The notes beneath the pieces are model-generated. The model searched no databases and was not told the DNA's origin. It saw only the letters and a program-made list of their open reading frames with translations. DNA of 64,000 bases from Sphingopyxis sp. LC363 (GTDB lineage Bacteria; Pseudomonadota; Alphaproteobacteria; Sphingomonadales; Sphingomonadaceae). The stretch covers positions 56,148 to 120,147 of the forward strand of contig NZ_JNFC01000073.1 in the NCBI RefSeq assembly GCF_000756385.1. The letters run 5' to 3'. The stretch's first letter is position 1, and each line of letters begins with the position of its first letter. This document shows positions 35,336-44,634 of the stretch, in pieces. Position numbers and translations under genes: made by a program.

Positions 35336-36352
35336 ATGGCCAAGGCATGGCATTTGACCAGTCGACCGCAGGGGCTGCCGACGCACGACAATTTCGCGCT
35401 CCGCGACCTGCCCGACGCACCGCTCGAAAAGGATCAGCTTTGCGTCCGCAACCTCTGGCTGTCGGTCGATCCCTATATGCGCGGGCGCATGAATGATGCC
35501 AAAAGCTATGCGGCGAGCTTTCAAATCGACCAGCCGATGACCGGCGGCGCGATCGGCGAGGTCGTCGAAAGCCGGATGGAAGGTTTCGCGCCCGGCGACC
35601 TGATCCTTCACATGGGCGGCTGGCGCGACGGCGGCGTGATCGGGCTCGACATGATGCCGAACAAGCTGCCCGCCGCGGCGCTGGCGGCGGGCATGACGCC
35701 GCAGACGTTCCTGCACAATATGGGCCTGACGGGCGGCACCGCCTGGATCGGCCTACTGCGCATCGCGAGCGCGAAACCCGGCGATACGGTTTTCGTCTCG
35801 GCCGCCGCGGGCGCGGTGGGCTCCGCGGTGGTCCAGATTGCCAAGGCGCGCGAAATGACGGTGATCGGCTCGGCGGGCGGCGCGGAAAAATGCGAATGGG
35901 TCCTCGATCTCGGCGCCGACGCCGTGATCGATTACAAGGCGGGACGGGTGCTGCCGCAACTCGCCGCCGCGCTCGAACGCCTCGGCAAGCCGGGAATCGA
36001 CGTCTATTTCGACAATGTCGGCGGCGAGCATCTCGACGCCGCCTTTGCGACAGCGAATGACTTCGCACGCTTCGCAATCTGTGGCATGATCGATGTCTAT
36101 AATGATGGAAAATCACAGGAAATGAAATATCTCATCCGCGCGATCCCGGCGCGGATCCGCATGGAAGGCTTCATCTACACCGACCAGTTCATCGAGTGCA
36201 TGGAGGAATTCTATGCCGACATGGGCGGCCTGATCGCCAGCGGCGCGGTGACGATGCGCGAAACCGTGCACGAGGGGCTGGAAGCGACGCCCGATGCGTT
36301 TCTGGGTCTGTTCTCGGGCAAAAATACCGGGAAAATGCTGGTCAGGCTCTGA
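35336..36352 (+). CDS. NADP-dependent oxidoreductase, PTGR/CurA-like MDR family
   Basis: 338 residues, zinc-free medium-chain reductase. Cofactor site AAAGAVGSAVVQIAK, family pattern SVDPYMRGRMN in the catalytic domain and YFDNVGGEHLDAA downstream. Relatives reduce 2-alkenals, curcumin or leukotriene/prostaglandin-type enones; the natural substrate here is unknown. ATG at 35336 follows GGGGGGA. Confidence 0.9.
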   Translation: MAKAWHLTSRPQGLPTHDNFALRDLPDAPLEKDQLCVRNLWLSVDPYMRGRMNDAKSYAASFQIDQPMTGGAIGEVVESRMEGFAPGDLILHMGGWRDGGVIGLDMMPNKLPAAALAAGMTPQTFLHNMGLTGGTAWIGLLRIASAKPGDTVFVSAAAGAVGSAVVQIAKAREMTVIGSAGGAEKCEWVLDLGADAVIDYKAGRVLPQLAAALERLGKPGIDVYFDNVGGEHLDAAFATANDFARFAICGMIDVYNDGKSQEMKYLIRAIPARIRMEGFIYTDQFIECMEEFYADMGGLIASGAVTMRETVHEGLEATPDAFLGLFSGKNTGKMLVRL

Positions 36353-36370
36353 CCTGCAACCAATCCGGCT

Positions 36371-37717
36371 TCAGCTACCGAAACCCACCGAGAGAAAGTC
36401 CGGCATCGGGCCGTTCCAGCCGTCGTCCGGATCATCGTCGTCGTGCTGGCGCGGCTTCGTCGGCGTCGGCTTGCGGTCGCCGGTTTTCTTTGCAGGCTTC
36501 GCCGCAGGCTTTTCCGTATCGCCGCGCTTCGTTCTGCCGCCGCGCCCCGACTTCTCGCGTCGCGGTTCGCCTTCTTCGTCCTTTGCCGGCGCGGCGTCGG
36601 CTTTGCCGCCGCCATGGACGGGGATCTTGTAGCCCGTCAGCTTCTGGATGTTGTCGACCGCCTCATCGTCCGAGGGGGTTACCAAGGTAAACGCGCGTCC
36701 CTTGGCTCCCGCGCGGCCAGTGCGGCCGATGCGGTGGACATAATCGTCGGGATGCCAAGGCGCGTCGAAGTTGAAGACGTGGCTGACGCCCTTGACGTCG
36801 AGCCCGCGCGCCGCGACGTCCGACGCGACTAGGATGTTGATCGTTCCCGCCTTGAACCGGTCGAGTTCGGCTGTGCGGCTCGACTGATCCATGTCCCCCT
36901 GAATCTCCCCCGCTTTGTAGCCATAGCGCTGGAGGGATTTCGCCAGTTCGCGCACCGTGGTCTTGCGGTTGCAGAAGATGATCGCGGTACCGACTTCCTC
37001 CGCCTCGATCAGGTCGCGCAACGTGTCGCGCTTGCCGCGTTCCGACGTCTTTACGAGGAACTGCTCGATATTCTCGTTTCGGCTCGCCGGGCGCGCGACC
37101 TCGATCGTCTTCGGATTCGAGAGGAACTTGTCGGCCAGCTTCTTGATCGGCGGCGGCATCGTCGCCGAGAAGAGCAGCGTCTGCCGATTCGCCGGCAGCT
37201 TGGTGCAGATATTCTCGATGTCGGGGATGAAGCCCATGTCGAGCATCCGGTCCGCCTCGTCGATCACCAGCAGGTTGCAGCCGGTCAGCAGAATCTTGCC
37301 GCGCTCGAACAGGTCCATCAGGCGGCCGGGCGTCGCGATCAGCACGTCGACGCCCTTTTCGAGCGCCTTCACTTGGTCGCCCATCTGCACGCCGCCGATC
37401 AGCAGCGCCATCGAAAGCTTGTGATACTTGCCGTACTTCTCGAAATTTTCGGCAACCTGCGCCGCGAGTTCGCGCGTCGGCTCGAGGATCAGCGAACGCG
37501 GCATCAGCGCGCGGGCGCGACCGTGCGCGAGAATGTCGATCATCGGCAACACGAAGGAAGCGGTCTTGCCCGTCCCCGTCTGGGCGATGCCGATCATGTC
37601 GCGCATCATCAGCACCGAGGGGATCGCGCCGGCTTGAATGGCGGTCGGTTCGTTGTAGCCCGACTCGTCGATCGCGCGCAAAAGTTCGTCGGAAAGGCCG
37701 AGGTCGGCAAAATTCAT
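36371..37717 (-). CDS. rhlE: DEAD-box RNA helicase, RhlE-like
   Basis: 448 residues. Q-motif (FADLGLSDELLRAIDESGYNEPTAIQ region, 3-28), Walker A AQTGTGKT (45-52), DEAD in VIDEADRMLDMGF, SATMP, and HRIGRTGRAG near 325. The last 75 residues are a Lys/Arg/Gly-rich disordered tail for RNA binding, ending in FLSVGFGS. RhlE-type helicases work in ribosome assembly and mRNA turnover, often in the cold. Confidence 0.9.
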   Translation of the reverse strand: MNFADLGLSDELLRAIDESGYNEPTAIQAGAIPSVLMMRDMIGIAQTGTGKTASFVLPMIDILAHGRARALMPRSLILEPTRELAAQVAENFEKYGKYHKLSMALLIGGVQMGDQVKALEKGVDVLIATPGRLMDLFERGKILLTGCNLLVIDEADRMLDMGFIPDIENICTKLPANRQTLLFSATMPPPIKKLADKFLSNPKTIEVARPASRNENIEQFLVKTSERGKRDTLRDLIEAEEVGTAIIFCNRKTTVRELAKSLQRYGYKAGEIQGDMDQSSRTAELDRFKAGTINILVASDVAARGLDVKGVSHVFNFDAPWHPDDYVHRIGRTGRAGAKGRAFTLVTPSDDEAVDNIQKLTGYKIPVHGGGKADAAPAKDEEGEPRREKSGRGGRTKRGDTEKPAAKPAKKTGDRKPTPTKPRQHDDDDPDDGWNGPMPDFLSVGFGS

Positions 37718-37831
37718 GAGGCAATATGTCCGGAAATAAAAGGAGCGTGCCGCCTCCCACGCAGGCGGACGTTGCCGCGGCCCTTGGGGAAATAGCGGAG
37801 AAAAGTCAAGGAAAGGCCGCGAAGAACGCGA

Positions 37832-38428
37832 TCAATCGTCCTCGTCGTCGTGAACCGGGACCATCAGCCGGAACTTGTCGATCTCGCACTTCGCGCCGGT
37901 TCGCGCGTGAATCTCATCGCGGTCCTCGCAGAGCTTGCCGTCCTTGCTGCCCTGCATGTAAAAGCCGGCGTAGAAATCGAGCGCGCGACAGCCGCGATTG
38001 AGCTGGGCGCGCAATCTCTGCTTCTGCCGCGTGATCAGGTCGATACTGTCGCGCTGAACCGCCTGCATCCCCATGATGTTGCGCATGGCGACGCATTTGG
38101 GGGCCTTTTTTTCCTTCCAGACGATCGGCAACTCGATTTCCCGTCTGGGCGTCGAGCGTTCGGCGGCGAAATTGTTGATCGGCGACCGCCGGGCGGGAAC
38201 GCGGATGATCAATTGCTGCTCGATCACCATCTGCCAGAAGGACGATGCCTGATCGACGGTCGGCGTGGACATCGCCACCAGCGGGTCGGGCGCCGCCGGG
38301 GGCGGCGCTGCATCGGCGGCCGGCGCAGCCGCGGCAAACCACAGGAACGCCGCTGTCAGCACAGCCGCGCCGCCGCTCCCTTGGCGTCCTGACAAAAGAT
38401 GCTGCTCACCCTTGGCTCCCGCGTCCAT
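37832..38428 (-). CDS. Hypothetical secreted protein
   Basis: 198 residues from the ATG at 38428; a GTG at 38362 with AAGGGAG upstream would give 176 residues beginning directly with a signal peptide (LTAAFLWFAAAAPAADA), which looks more natural. The mature part is basic in the middle and has four cysteines (KCVAM, GCRALDF, KLCEDRD, KCEID) that may form disulfides, ending in an acidic DDEDD tail. No family recognised. Confidence 0.65.
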   Translation of the reverse strand: MDAGAKGEQHLLSGRQGSGGAAVLTAAFLWFAAAAPAADAAPPPAAPDPLVAMSTPTVDQASSFWQMVIEQQLIIRVPARRSPINNFAAERSTPRREIELPIVWKEKKAPKCVAMRNIMGMQAVQRDSIDLITRQKQRLRAQLNRGCRALDFYAGFYMQGSKDGKLCEDRDEIHARTGAKCEIDKFRLMVPVHDDEDD

Positions 38429-38549
38429 CCCCGCTGGACGAATACACGCGATTCGTCCATCGCCCCCTTTAACGAGGATGATTGAACATCAAATGAACTG
38501 TCGTCCCCTCATTCGCTATCGGGGTGCAGGAATTTACGGAGTGTAAGCT

Positions 38550-39974
38550 ATGACGCAGGCGCCATCGACATCGCTGCTGCGTGACCTCGCGGCTTTGCTC
38601 GGGCCCAAAGGCTATAGCGCCGACCCAGACACGATCGCGCCCTGGCTGACCGACTGGCGGGGCAAATATCACGGCCGCGCCGCCGCGATGCTGTCGCCCG
38701 CATCGACCGAAGAGGTCGCCGCCATCGTCCGGCTGTGCGCCGACGCGAAGGTCGCGCTGGTCCCGCAGGGGGGCAACAGCGGCATGGTCGGCGGCGCCAC
38801 CCCCGACGCCAGCGGCGACCAGTTGCTGCTGAGCCTGCGGCGGATGAACCGGATCCGCCATGTCGACGAGGCCGCCCGGCTCGCCGTCGTCGAGGCGGGC
38901 GTGATCCTCGAAACCTTCCATAACGATGTGCTGACTCACGGTCTGCGCTTTCCGCTGACTCTCGGGGGCAAGGGGTCGGCTACGATCGGCGGGCTCGTGT
39001 CGACCAACGCCGGGGGGACGCAGGTGCTGCGCCACGGAACGATGCGCGCGCTGGTCGCGGGGATAGAGGCGGTGCTGCCCGATGGCAGCGTCTTCGACGG
39101 GCTCGCACCGCTCAAGAAGGACAATCGCGGCTATGATTTGCGGCACCTGCTGTGCGGCGCCGAGGGGACATTGGGCATCGTCACCGCGGCCTGCCTGCAC
39201 CTCGTCCCCGCGGCGGCGGCGCGGCGCACCGCGTGGATCGGCGTCGATTCGCCCGAAAGCGCGCTTCTGCTGCTCCGCCGTCTCGACGCGGCGGTCGGCG
39301 ATGCGCTCGAGGGGTTCGAGCTGATCCCGCAAAGCTGCCTCGATGCGGTGCTGCGCCATATTCCCCAGACGCGCGCACCGCTTGTCGCCGCGCACCCTTG
39401 GCACGTACTGATCGAGCTCGCCGGCGACAGCGATCAGGCGCTGGGCGACGCGCTCGACCCGCAGCTCGCGGCGGCGATCGACGCCGGCCTGATCCGCGAT
39501 GTGGTGATTGCCAAAAACGAGCGCGAAAGCGACGATTTCTGGCGGCTGCGCGATTCGATTTCCGAAGCCGAGCGCGCCGAGGGGCCCGCGCTGCAACATG
39601 ATATCAGCGTGCCCGTCGACCTGATGCCCGCCTTTATCGCCGAAAACCCGCGCCGGCTGGATCGCGCCTTTCCGGGCATCGGGGTGCTGTCCTTCGGGCA
39701 TCTGGGCGACGGCAACGTTCATCATCACGTCCAGCCGCCCGCCGGGGTCGACGCTGCCCCATGGCTCGCCGAACATGGCGCGGCGGTCAGCCGGCTCGTC
39801 TATTCGCACGTCGTCGAGCTCGGCGGATCGATTTCGGCCGAACATGGCATCGGCCAGATGAAGCGCGACATATTGGCCGAACTCGACAGCCCGGCGCGGC
39901 TGTCGGCGCTCCGCGGCGTCAAGGCCGGTCTCGATCCCGCGGGCATCCTCAACCCCGGCAAACTCATCGCCTGA
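38550..39974 (+). CDS. FAD-binding oxidoreductase, D-2-hydroxyglutarate/D-lactate dehydrogenase-like
   Basis: 474 residues. PCMH-type FAD domain with VPQGGNSGMVGGATP and GLVSTNAGGTQVLRHG, then the FAD-oxidase C domain with FGHLGDGNVHHHVQPP and SAEHGIGQMK, the metal-binding histidines typical of D-2-hydroxyglutarate and D-lactate dehydrogenases. Oxidises a D-2-hydroxyacid, passing electrons to a quinone or flavoprotein. GlcD (glycolate oxidase) is a weaker alternative since no glcE/glcF are beside it. Confidence 0.87.
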   Translation: MTQAPSTSLLRDLAALLGPKGYSADPDTIAPWLTDWRGKYHGRAAAMLSPASTEEVAAIVRLCADAKVALVPQGGNSGMVGGATPDASGDQLLLSLRRMNRIRHVDEAARLAVVEAGVILETFHNDVLTHGLRFPLTLGGKGSATIGGLVSTNAGGTQVLRHGTMRALVAGIEAVLPDGSVFDGLAPLKKDNRGYDLRHLLCGAEGTLGIVTAACLHLVPAAAARRTAWIGVDSPESALLLLRRLDAAVGDALEGFELIPQSCLDAVLRHIPQTRAPLVAAHPWHVLIELAGDSDQALGDALDPQLAAAIDAGLIRDVVIAKNERESDDFWRLRDSISEAERAEGPALQHDISVPVDLMPAFIAENPRRLDRAFPGIGVLSFGHLGDGNVHHHVQPPAGVDAAPWLAEHGAAVSRLVYSHVVELGGSISAEHGIGQMKRDILAELDSPARLSALRGVKAGLDPAGILNPGKLIA

Positions 39975-40074
39975 CGCATCGCACATACGATCGCCCCCTT
40001 GCGTCGCACGGCGCGGGCCAATAAGGCGCTGTATCTTTTTTGTCCCGCCGACGGGAACCTACCGGAGTTGAAAC

Positions 40075-40854
40075 ATGGCCACTGCGCCCGCACCTGCCAA
40101 CCTGCCGCTGTTCTACAAGGACCTCGCTCCGCTTTCGAGCGTCGATCACGCCGATTTCCGCGCCCGCCCGCTTGACAGCGCCGAATTTCTGGTTGGCCAG
40201 CATGCGATTCCGCTGACGTCGGACGAGTTCGTGTCGGCCTGCCGCTTTTTCCCGATCGTCTTTTCGGCCGGCGACAATCCCGTCCCGCTCGCGTTGATGG
40301 GCCTCAATGAAGGCATCAACACCTTCGTCGATGACGAAGGCAAGCTGGTCAACCCGGTCTATGTCCCGGCCTATATCCGCCGCTACCCCTTCCTGCTCGC
40401 CAAGCTCCAACCCAATACGGACGAACTGTCGCTGTGCTTCGACCCGACCTCGGGCGCGCTCGGCAAGTTCGACGAAGGCGACGAGCTGTTCGTCGATGGG
40501 CAACCGTCGGACCAGACCAAGGCGGTGCTCGAATTCTGCAAGAATTTCGAGGAAGCCGGCCAGCGCACCGGCATGTTCATGGACGAGCTGAAAAAGGCCG
40601 ACCTTCTGATGGACGGCGAAGTCGCGATCCAGCAGGAAGGCAATGACAAGCCCTATGTCTATCGCGGCTTCCAGATGGTCGACGAGAACAAGCTGCGCGA
40701 ACTGCGCGGCGACGTGCTGCGCAAGCTGATGCAGAACGGCATCCTCGGCCTGATCTTCGCGCATCTCTTCTCGCTGCAGCTGATGCGCGAAGTGTTCGCC
40801 GAACAGGTCAAGAGCGGCAAGATGCCGCTGAACACCGAATTGCCCGCCGTCTAA
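40075..40854 (+). CDS. SapC family protein
   Basis: 259 residues, full-length SapC domain: FLVGQHAIPLTSDEFVSACRFFPIVF near the start, PAYIRRYPFLLAKL, and FEEAGQRTGMFMDELKKADLL. In Campylobacter SapC accompanies S-layer secretion, but in proteobacteria the family is widespread and of unknown role. GGAG ribosome site 9 bp before the ATG. Stands alone, followed by a good terminator. Confidence 0.9.
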   Translation: MATAPAPANLPLFYKDLAPLSSVDHADFRARPLDSAEFLVGQHAIPLTSDEFVSACRFFPIVFSAGDNPVPLALMGLNEGINTFVDDEGKLVNPVYVPAYIRRYPFLLAKLQPNTDELSLCFDPTSGALGKFDEGDELFVDGQPSDQTKAVLEFCKNFEEAGQRTGMFMDELKKADLLMDGEVAIQQEGNDKPYVYRGFQMVDENKLRELRGDVLRKLMQNGILGLIFAHLFSLQLMREVFAEQVKSGKMPLNTELPAV

Positions 40855-40868
40855 AGGCAGATAAACAC

Positions 40869-40905
40869 AAGGCCGCTCCCGGCTCGGTGCGGGGGGCGGC
40901 CTTTT
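40869..40905 (+). terminator. Terminator after sapC
   Basis: Stem AAGGCCGCTCC (40869-40879) with GGGGCGGCCTT (40893-40903), one G-U pair, then TTTT. Fifteen bp after the sapC stop, and usable by the convergent DUF1674 gene in the other sense. Confidence 0.8.
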
Positions 40906-40935
40906 GCGTTTTGGCGGCACCGCTCGGCCGCAGGC

Positions 40936-41148
40936 TCAAAAGTCGACTGCGACGCCCTTGAGTTCCCAGTCGCCATAGCGCACCGGGTTGCGCCCGCCGG
41001 GCTGATCCTCGGCCTTGTCCTCATCGATCGGCCGGGGCGCCGGAACCGCGCTGTTCGTCCAGCCTTCGGGCGCCTTCATATGCGCGGGGCGCTTTACAGC
41101 GCGCGGCGTTCCGCCGATGGTCGCGTTCGGGCTGCTGTCGTTCGTCAT
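40936..41148 (-). CDS. DUF1674 protein, succinate dehydrogenase assembly factor 4-like
   Basis: 70 residues ending in the family hallmark GGRNPVRYGDWELKGVAVDF. Mitochondrial SDHAF4/Sdh8 belongs to this family and guards FAD-loaded SdhA during complex II assembly; the same role is inferred here. The first 45 residues are disordered. ATG at 41148 chosen; an upstream in-frame start would overlap the divergent rsmB region without conserved sequence. sdh genes are not in the window. Confidence 0.82.
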   Translation of the reverse strand: MTNDSSPNATIGGTPRAVKRPAHMKAPEGWTNSAVPAPRPIDEDKAEDQPGGRNPVRYGDWELKGVAVDF

Positions 41149-41200
41149 GCCCGCAATATAGGATTTTTCATGCGCCACGCCAACCACGCCCTTCCCGGTC

Positions 41201-42502
41201 ATGGCTGATCGTCGCCCGCCGCGTCGCCGCCGGTCGCCGGGCGAGGCCGATCCGCCGGGCATGGCGCCGCGCCGCGCCGCGCTCCGCCTGGTCGATGCGA
41301 TCCTGCGCCGCGGCGATCCGCTCGACGTCGCGATGCACGCCGCCGCGCAGGGGCTGACCGGCGCAGACCGCGCGTTCGCCGTCGCGATCGCGTCCGAAAC
41401 GATGCGCTGGATGGTCGACATCGACGCGCTGATCGACGGGGCGACGGCGCAAATCCTTCCCGATGACGTCAAATCGCGCGCCGTGCTGCGGATCGCGCTC
41501 GCGCAGTTGCTGGCGCTAAAGAGCCCCGGCCATGCGGTCGTCTCTACCGCGCTGCCGCTCGTCGATGGCGGGCCGCGGCGGCTCGTCCACGCGATCCTGT
41601 CGCGCGCGCAGCAGGAGGAATGGAGCCTTCCCGACCGCGCGACCCTGCCCCTGCCCGCCGCCGAGCGCTGGGCCGAGCAATGGGGTCTGAAGATGGTCGA
41701 AGCCGCCGAAGCAAGTTGGAGCGCACCGCCACCGATCGACCTCAGCTTCGCCGCCGAACCCGGCGCGGACGAATGGCCCGAAGCGCTGTCGCTCGCGCCG
41801 CGCCACCGCCGGCTGCCGCGTGGTCAGGCGGTGGAGGCGATGCCCGGCTTCGACGAAGGCGGTTGGTGGGTGCAGGATCTGGCCGCCAGCCTGCCCGCAA
41901 GATTGCTCGGTGCCGGCGAAGGCCGGACGGTGCTCGACCTCTGCGCCGCGCCCGGCGGCAAGACGATGCAACTCGCCGCCGCGGGCTGGGATGTCGTCGC
42001 GGTCGACGCCAGCGCCAAGCGGCTCGAACGGCTGCGCGCCAATATCGAGCGCACCGGCCTTTCGGCCGCGATCGTGCGGGGCGATATCCGCTCGTGGGAC
42101 CCGGGCGCACCCGCCGATGCGGTCCTGCTCGACGCGCCCTGCTCGGCGACCGGAATCTTTCGCCGCCATCCCGACGTGCTCCATCGGATCGAGCCGCGGC
42201 AGATTGCCGAAATGGCCGCCTTGCAGGCCGATCTGCTCGCGCGCGCGGCGCGCTGGGTCAAGCCGGACGGGACGTTGGTGTATGCCACCTGCTCCCTCGA
42301 ACGCGCCGAGGGGGAAGATCAGGTGGCGGCCTTCCTCGATCATCACAAGGATTGGGCCGTCGACCCCGTCCGCCCCGACGAACTGCCCGACGCGATCGCG
42401 CCCGACGGCAGTGGGTTCATCCGCACCTTTCCCGGTCTGCTCGCCGACGCGGGCGGCCTCGACGGCTTCTTCGTCGCACGGCTGCGCGCGCCTTCAAACT
42501 GA
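41201..42502 (+). CDS. rsmB: RsmB/NOP family rRNA (cytosine-5)-methyltransferase
   Basis: 433 residues. N-terminal NusB-like helical domain (about 20-150) followed by the SAM-dependent methyltransferase: DLCAAPGGKTMQLA, DAPCSATG (release cysteine) and ATCSLERAEGED (nucleophile cysteine). The NusB-like domain marks the RsmB subgroup, which makes m5C967 of 16S rRNA. Confidence 0.9.
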   Translation: MADRRPPRRRRSPGEADPPGMAPRRAALRLVDAILRRGDPLDVAMHAAAQGLTGADRAFAVAIASETMRWMVDIDALIDGATAQILPDDVKSRAVLRIALAQLLALKSPGHAVVSTALPLVDGGPRRLVHAILSRAQQEEWSLPDRATLPLPAAERWAEQWGLKMVEAAEASWSAPPPIDLSFAAEPGADEWPEALSLAPRHRRLPRGQAVEAMPGFDEGGWWVQDLAASLPARLLGAGEGRTVLDLCAAPGGKTMQLAAAGWDVVAVDASAKRLERLRANIERTGLSAAIVRGDIRSWDPGAPADAVLLDAPCSATGIFRRHPDVLHRIEPRQIAEMAALQADLLARAARWVKPDGTLVYATCSLERAEGEDQVAAFLDHHKDWAVDPVRPDELPDAIAPDGSGFIRTFPGLLADAGGLDGFFVARLRAPSN

Positions 42503-42530
42503 ATCACGCGAACGCGCCGGCTACTTGAAT

Positions 42531-42558
42531 CGTCATCCCGGCGAAGGCCGGGATGACG
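42531..42558. repeat. Palindromic repeat/terminator between rsmB and DUF885 gene
   Basis: Perfect 12-bp stem CGTCATCCCGGC / GCCGGGATGACG with GAAG loop, a very common proteobacterial interspersed palindrome (CATCCCGGCGAAGGCCGGGATG). Sits between two convergent genes and probably serves as a bidirectional end, though no T-run follows. Confidence 0.8.
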
Positions 42559-42574
42559 GGAAGAGGAGACCTCC

Positions 42575-44296
42575 TCAGAACACCGCCTTCGGCGCGTCTT
42601 CCTTCATCATCGCGGCGCGGACCATCGGGATCGGCGGGCCGCCATAAGACAGGAATTCGTCGTGGAAGGCTTTCCACTTCGTCCGGTCGCCCTTCGTCCA
42701 ATCCTCGCGCAGCTTGCGGATCATCAGCTTACCCATCGTATAGTTGAGATAGGCGGGATCATAGGTGCCGCGTGCCGCCTGCTGGCGCGCATTGCCTTCG
42801 TCCTGATAGCATTGCTCCTTGAACAGCTTTTCCGAATCCGCGACCGTCATGCCCTGCGTGTGCAGGCCGATCGCCGACAGATAGCGGCAATCGCGCAGCA
42901 GCGCGTTCGACAGCTGGCCGATGTGCGTTTCGAGGTCGCCCTCGCCCAGTCCGGCATCCCACATCATCTCCTCGGTATAATGCGCCCAGCCCTCGGCAAA
43001 CGCATAGCCGACGAACAGCTTGCCGAAGATGCTCTCGGCGCGGTTCGAATGGAGGAAGTTGAGGAAGTGCCCCGGCCACACTTCGTGGACCGAGGTGAAG
43101 AGCAGATCCTTCTTGCCGGGAATGAAGGCGTCCTGCGTCGCCTTGTCCCACGCCGGATCGGGCGGCGAGATATAATAGACCGACGGCAGGCCTTTCTCAT
43201 ACGGCCCCGGAATATCGATATAGGCGCTGTTCTGCCGGTTGTATGGCGGCGATTCCTCGACCTGCGCCTGTTCGGTGCCGGGGATCGACACGATATCCTT
43301 CTCGACCAGAAAGGCGCGCAGGACCGGAAGCTGGCGCCGCGCCTCAGCGACGGGGCCGCCCTCGGGCTTGTCCGAATTCATCTTCTTCATGCAGTCGGCG
43401 ATCGTCATCCCCGCGGCATAGGTCGCGCAGGCCGCTTTCAACGCGTCCTGGTTGCGCTTGAGGTCGGCGCGGCCGATGCGTTCGAGTTCGGCGAGCGGAG
43501 TATCGACGCCCTCGTTGGTCAAGATCATCTTCGCGAACTTGTCGGCGCCCAGCGCATAGCCGTCCGGCGTCCCCGGCTGCGACCCGACATATTCGGCGAG
43601 GTCGGTCATCGCCGCGCCCGCTTTCGCTACTGCCTCGTCGAATTGCTTCTGCAGCGCCGCGTCCTTGACCGACGCGAAAGCCGCCTTGGCGTCGCCCTTG
43701 TAATAATCGGCAAAGCCGCCGAAGCCCGCGGTGCCATATTTAACGAAGGTCGCGGGAAGCGGGAGCTTGAGGTTCGCCTTGATCTGCGCCGCCGCCGCCG
43801 GAACCTTTTCGGCATAGGCGATGAACGCCTTCATCCGCGTGGTCGCGTCAGCATAAGGACGCGCGATATAGACATTGGGATCGAGCGCGCCGGTGTAGAA
43901 AGCCGGGTTCTTCTGCGCGAAATCGGTGTCCCGCAGGAAGAAGAGCTGGCCCTGCGCGACATGGATCAGATAGTCGCGCTCGAATTTTTCGGCGTCGGTC
44001 ATCTCGCCATCGAACGCCTTCGCGTCGGCGATCGTCTTTTCGAGATAGGCGGCCTGCTTTTCGAGGCCCTCGGGCGACCAGTCGGGTAGCTGACCGTCAT
44101 ACTCATGCTTGCCTTGATAGACGGCGAAATTCGGGTTGAGCGGGAAATAGCCGGCGAGAAAATTGTCGCGAAACTCGGTCCATGACTTGGCGCTCGGGGC
44201 CGTTGCCGATTTGTTTTCGGATGCGTTGCAAGCGGTCAGCACGAGCAGCGTCACGGCCATGGCAGCGCCGCCGAAACGAGTGAATTTGCGAGTCAT
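42575..44296 (-). CDS. DUF885 family lipoprotein peptidase
   Basis: 573 residues from ATG 44296 (GGGAG at good spacing). Lipobox LTAC (C23), then a largely helical DUF885 domain. Metal site HEVWPGH at about 405 plus AEGWAHYTEEM some 20 residues on, the HExxPGH...E pattern of M3-like zinc peptidases. Predicted periplasmic, lipid-anchored; substrate unknown. In this family the full protein is about 580-600 residues, so it is intact. Confidence 0.86.
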   Translation of the reverse strand: MTRKFTRFGGAAMAVTLLVLTACNASENKSATAPSAKSWTEFRDNFLAGYFPLNPNFAVYQGKHEYDGQLPDWSPEGLEKQAAYLEKTIADAKAFDGEMTDAEKFERDYLIHVAQGQLFFLRDTDFAQKNPAFYTGALDPNVYIARPYADATTRMKAFIAYAEKVPAAAAQIKANLKLPLPATFVKYGTAGFGGFADYYKGDAKAAFASVKDAALQKQFDEAVAKAGAAMTDLAEYVGSQPGTPDGYALGADKFAKMILTNEGVDTPLAELERIGRADLKRNQDALKAACATYAAGMTIADCMKKMNSDKPEGGPVAEARRQLPVLRAFLVEKDIVSIPGTEQAQVEESPPYNRQNSAYIDIPGPYEKGLPSVYYISPPDPAWDKATQDAFIPGKKDLLFTSVHEVWPGHFLNFLHSNRAESIFGKLFVGYAFAEGWAHYTEEMMWDAGLGEGDLETHIGQLSNALLRDCRYLSAIGLHTQGMTVADSEKLFKEQCYQDEGNARQQAARGTYDPAYLNYTMGKLMIRKLREDWTKGDRTKWKAFHDEFLSYGGPPIPMVRAAMMKEDAPKAVF

Positions 44297-44378
44297 TCCC
44301 GGTATCTCCCTGATAGTGATGGGGGTTTCTGCCACCCTGACCGACAAGTGACACCCGCTAATCGACGAACGGCAGTTT

Positions 44379-44575
44379 TGGGGTGGGGAGCGGACATAGG
44401 TCCCTAAGGGAACTCAATAGACCGCATCCCCGAGCGAAGACGAGGGGCTATGCCGAGCAAAGTCGAGGCAGCGTGGCTACGCGGTTCTCGCTTCGCTCGA
44501 ACGAGCCCCTCGTCTTCGCTCGGGGACGCGGGTTCTATAGTTGGCTCGCCAAACCGATTACGTCGCTTCCGGCCG
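44379..44575. repeat. Mosaic palindromic intergenic element (copy 3)
   Basis: Lies in the 338-bp divergent gap between the DUF885 and MFS genes. Left boundary TGGGGTGGGGAGC (44379-44391), right boundary GCTTCCGGCCG (44565-44575). The core is a perfect 23-bp inverted repeat, 44427-44449 and 44504-44526, each arm with CCCCGAGCGAAGACGAGGGGC or its complement. The remaining 140 bp of the gap shows no other structure. Confidence 0.82.
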
Positions 44576-44634
44576 AAACGGCCACGGCACAATTGGCCTA
44601 GACAGCTTCGCAAACACCATTACGGCGGTCGGCG

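Noticed and set aside
40075..40854. S-layer export locus from the SapC name
   Set aside because: No sapD/E/F or S-layer protein nearby; the family is widespread without such a link.
42662..44089. 475-codon plus-strand open frame opposite the DUF885 gene
   Set aside because: Antisense shadow with low-complexity Arg/Leu/Gly composition; the lipobox and zinc motif are on the minus strand.
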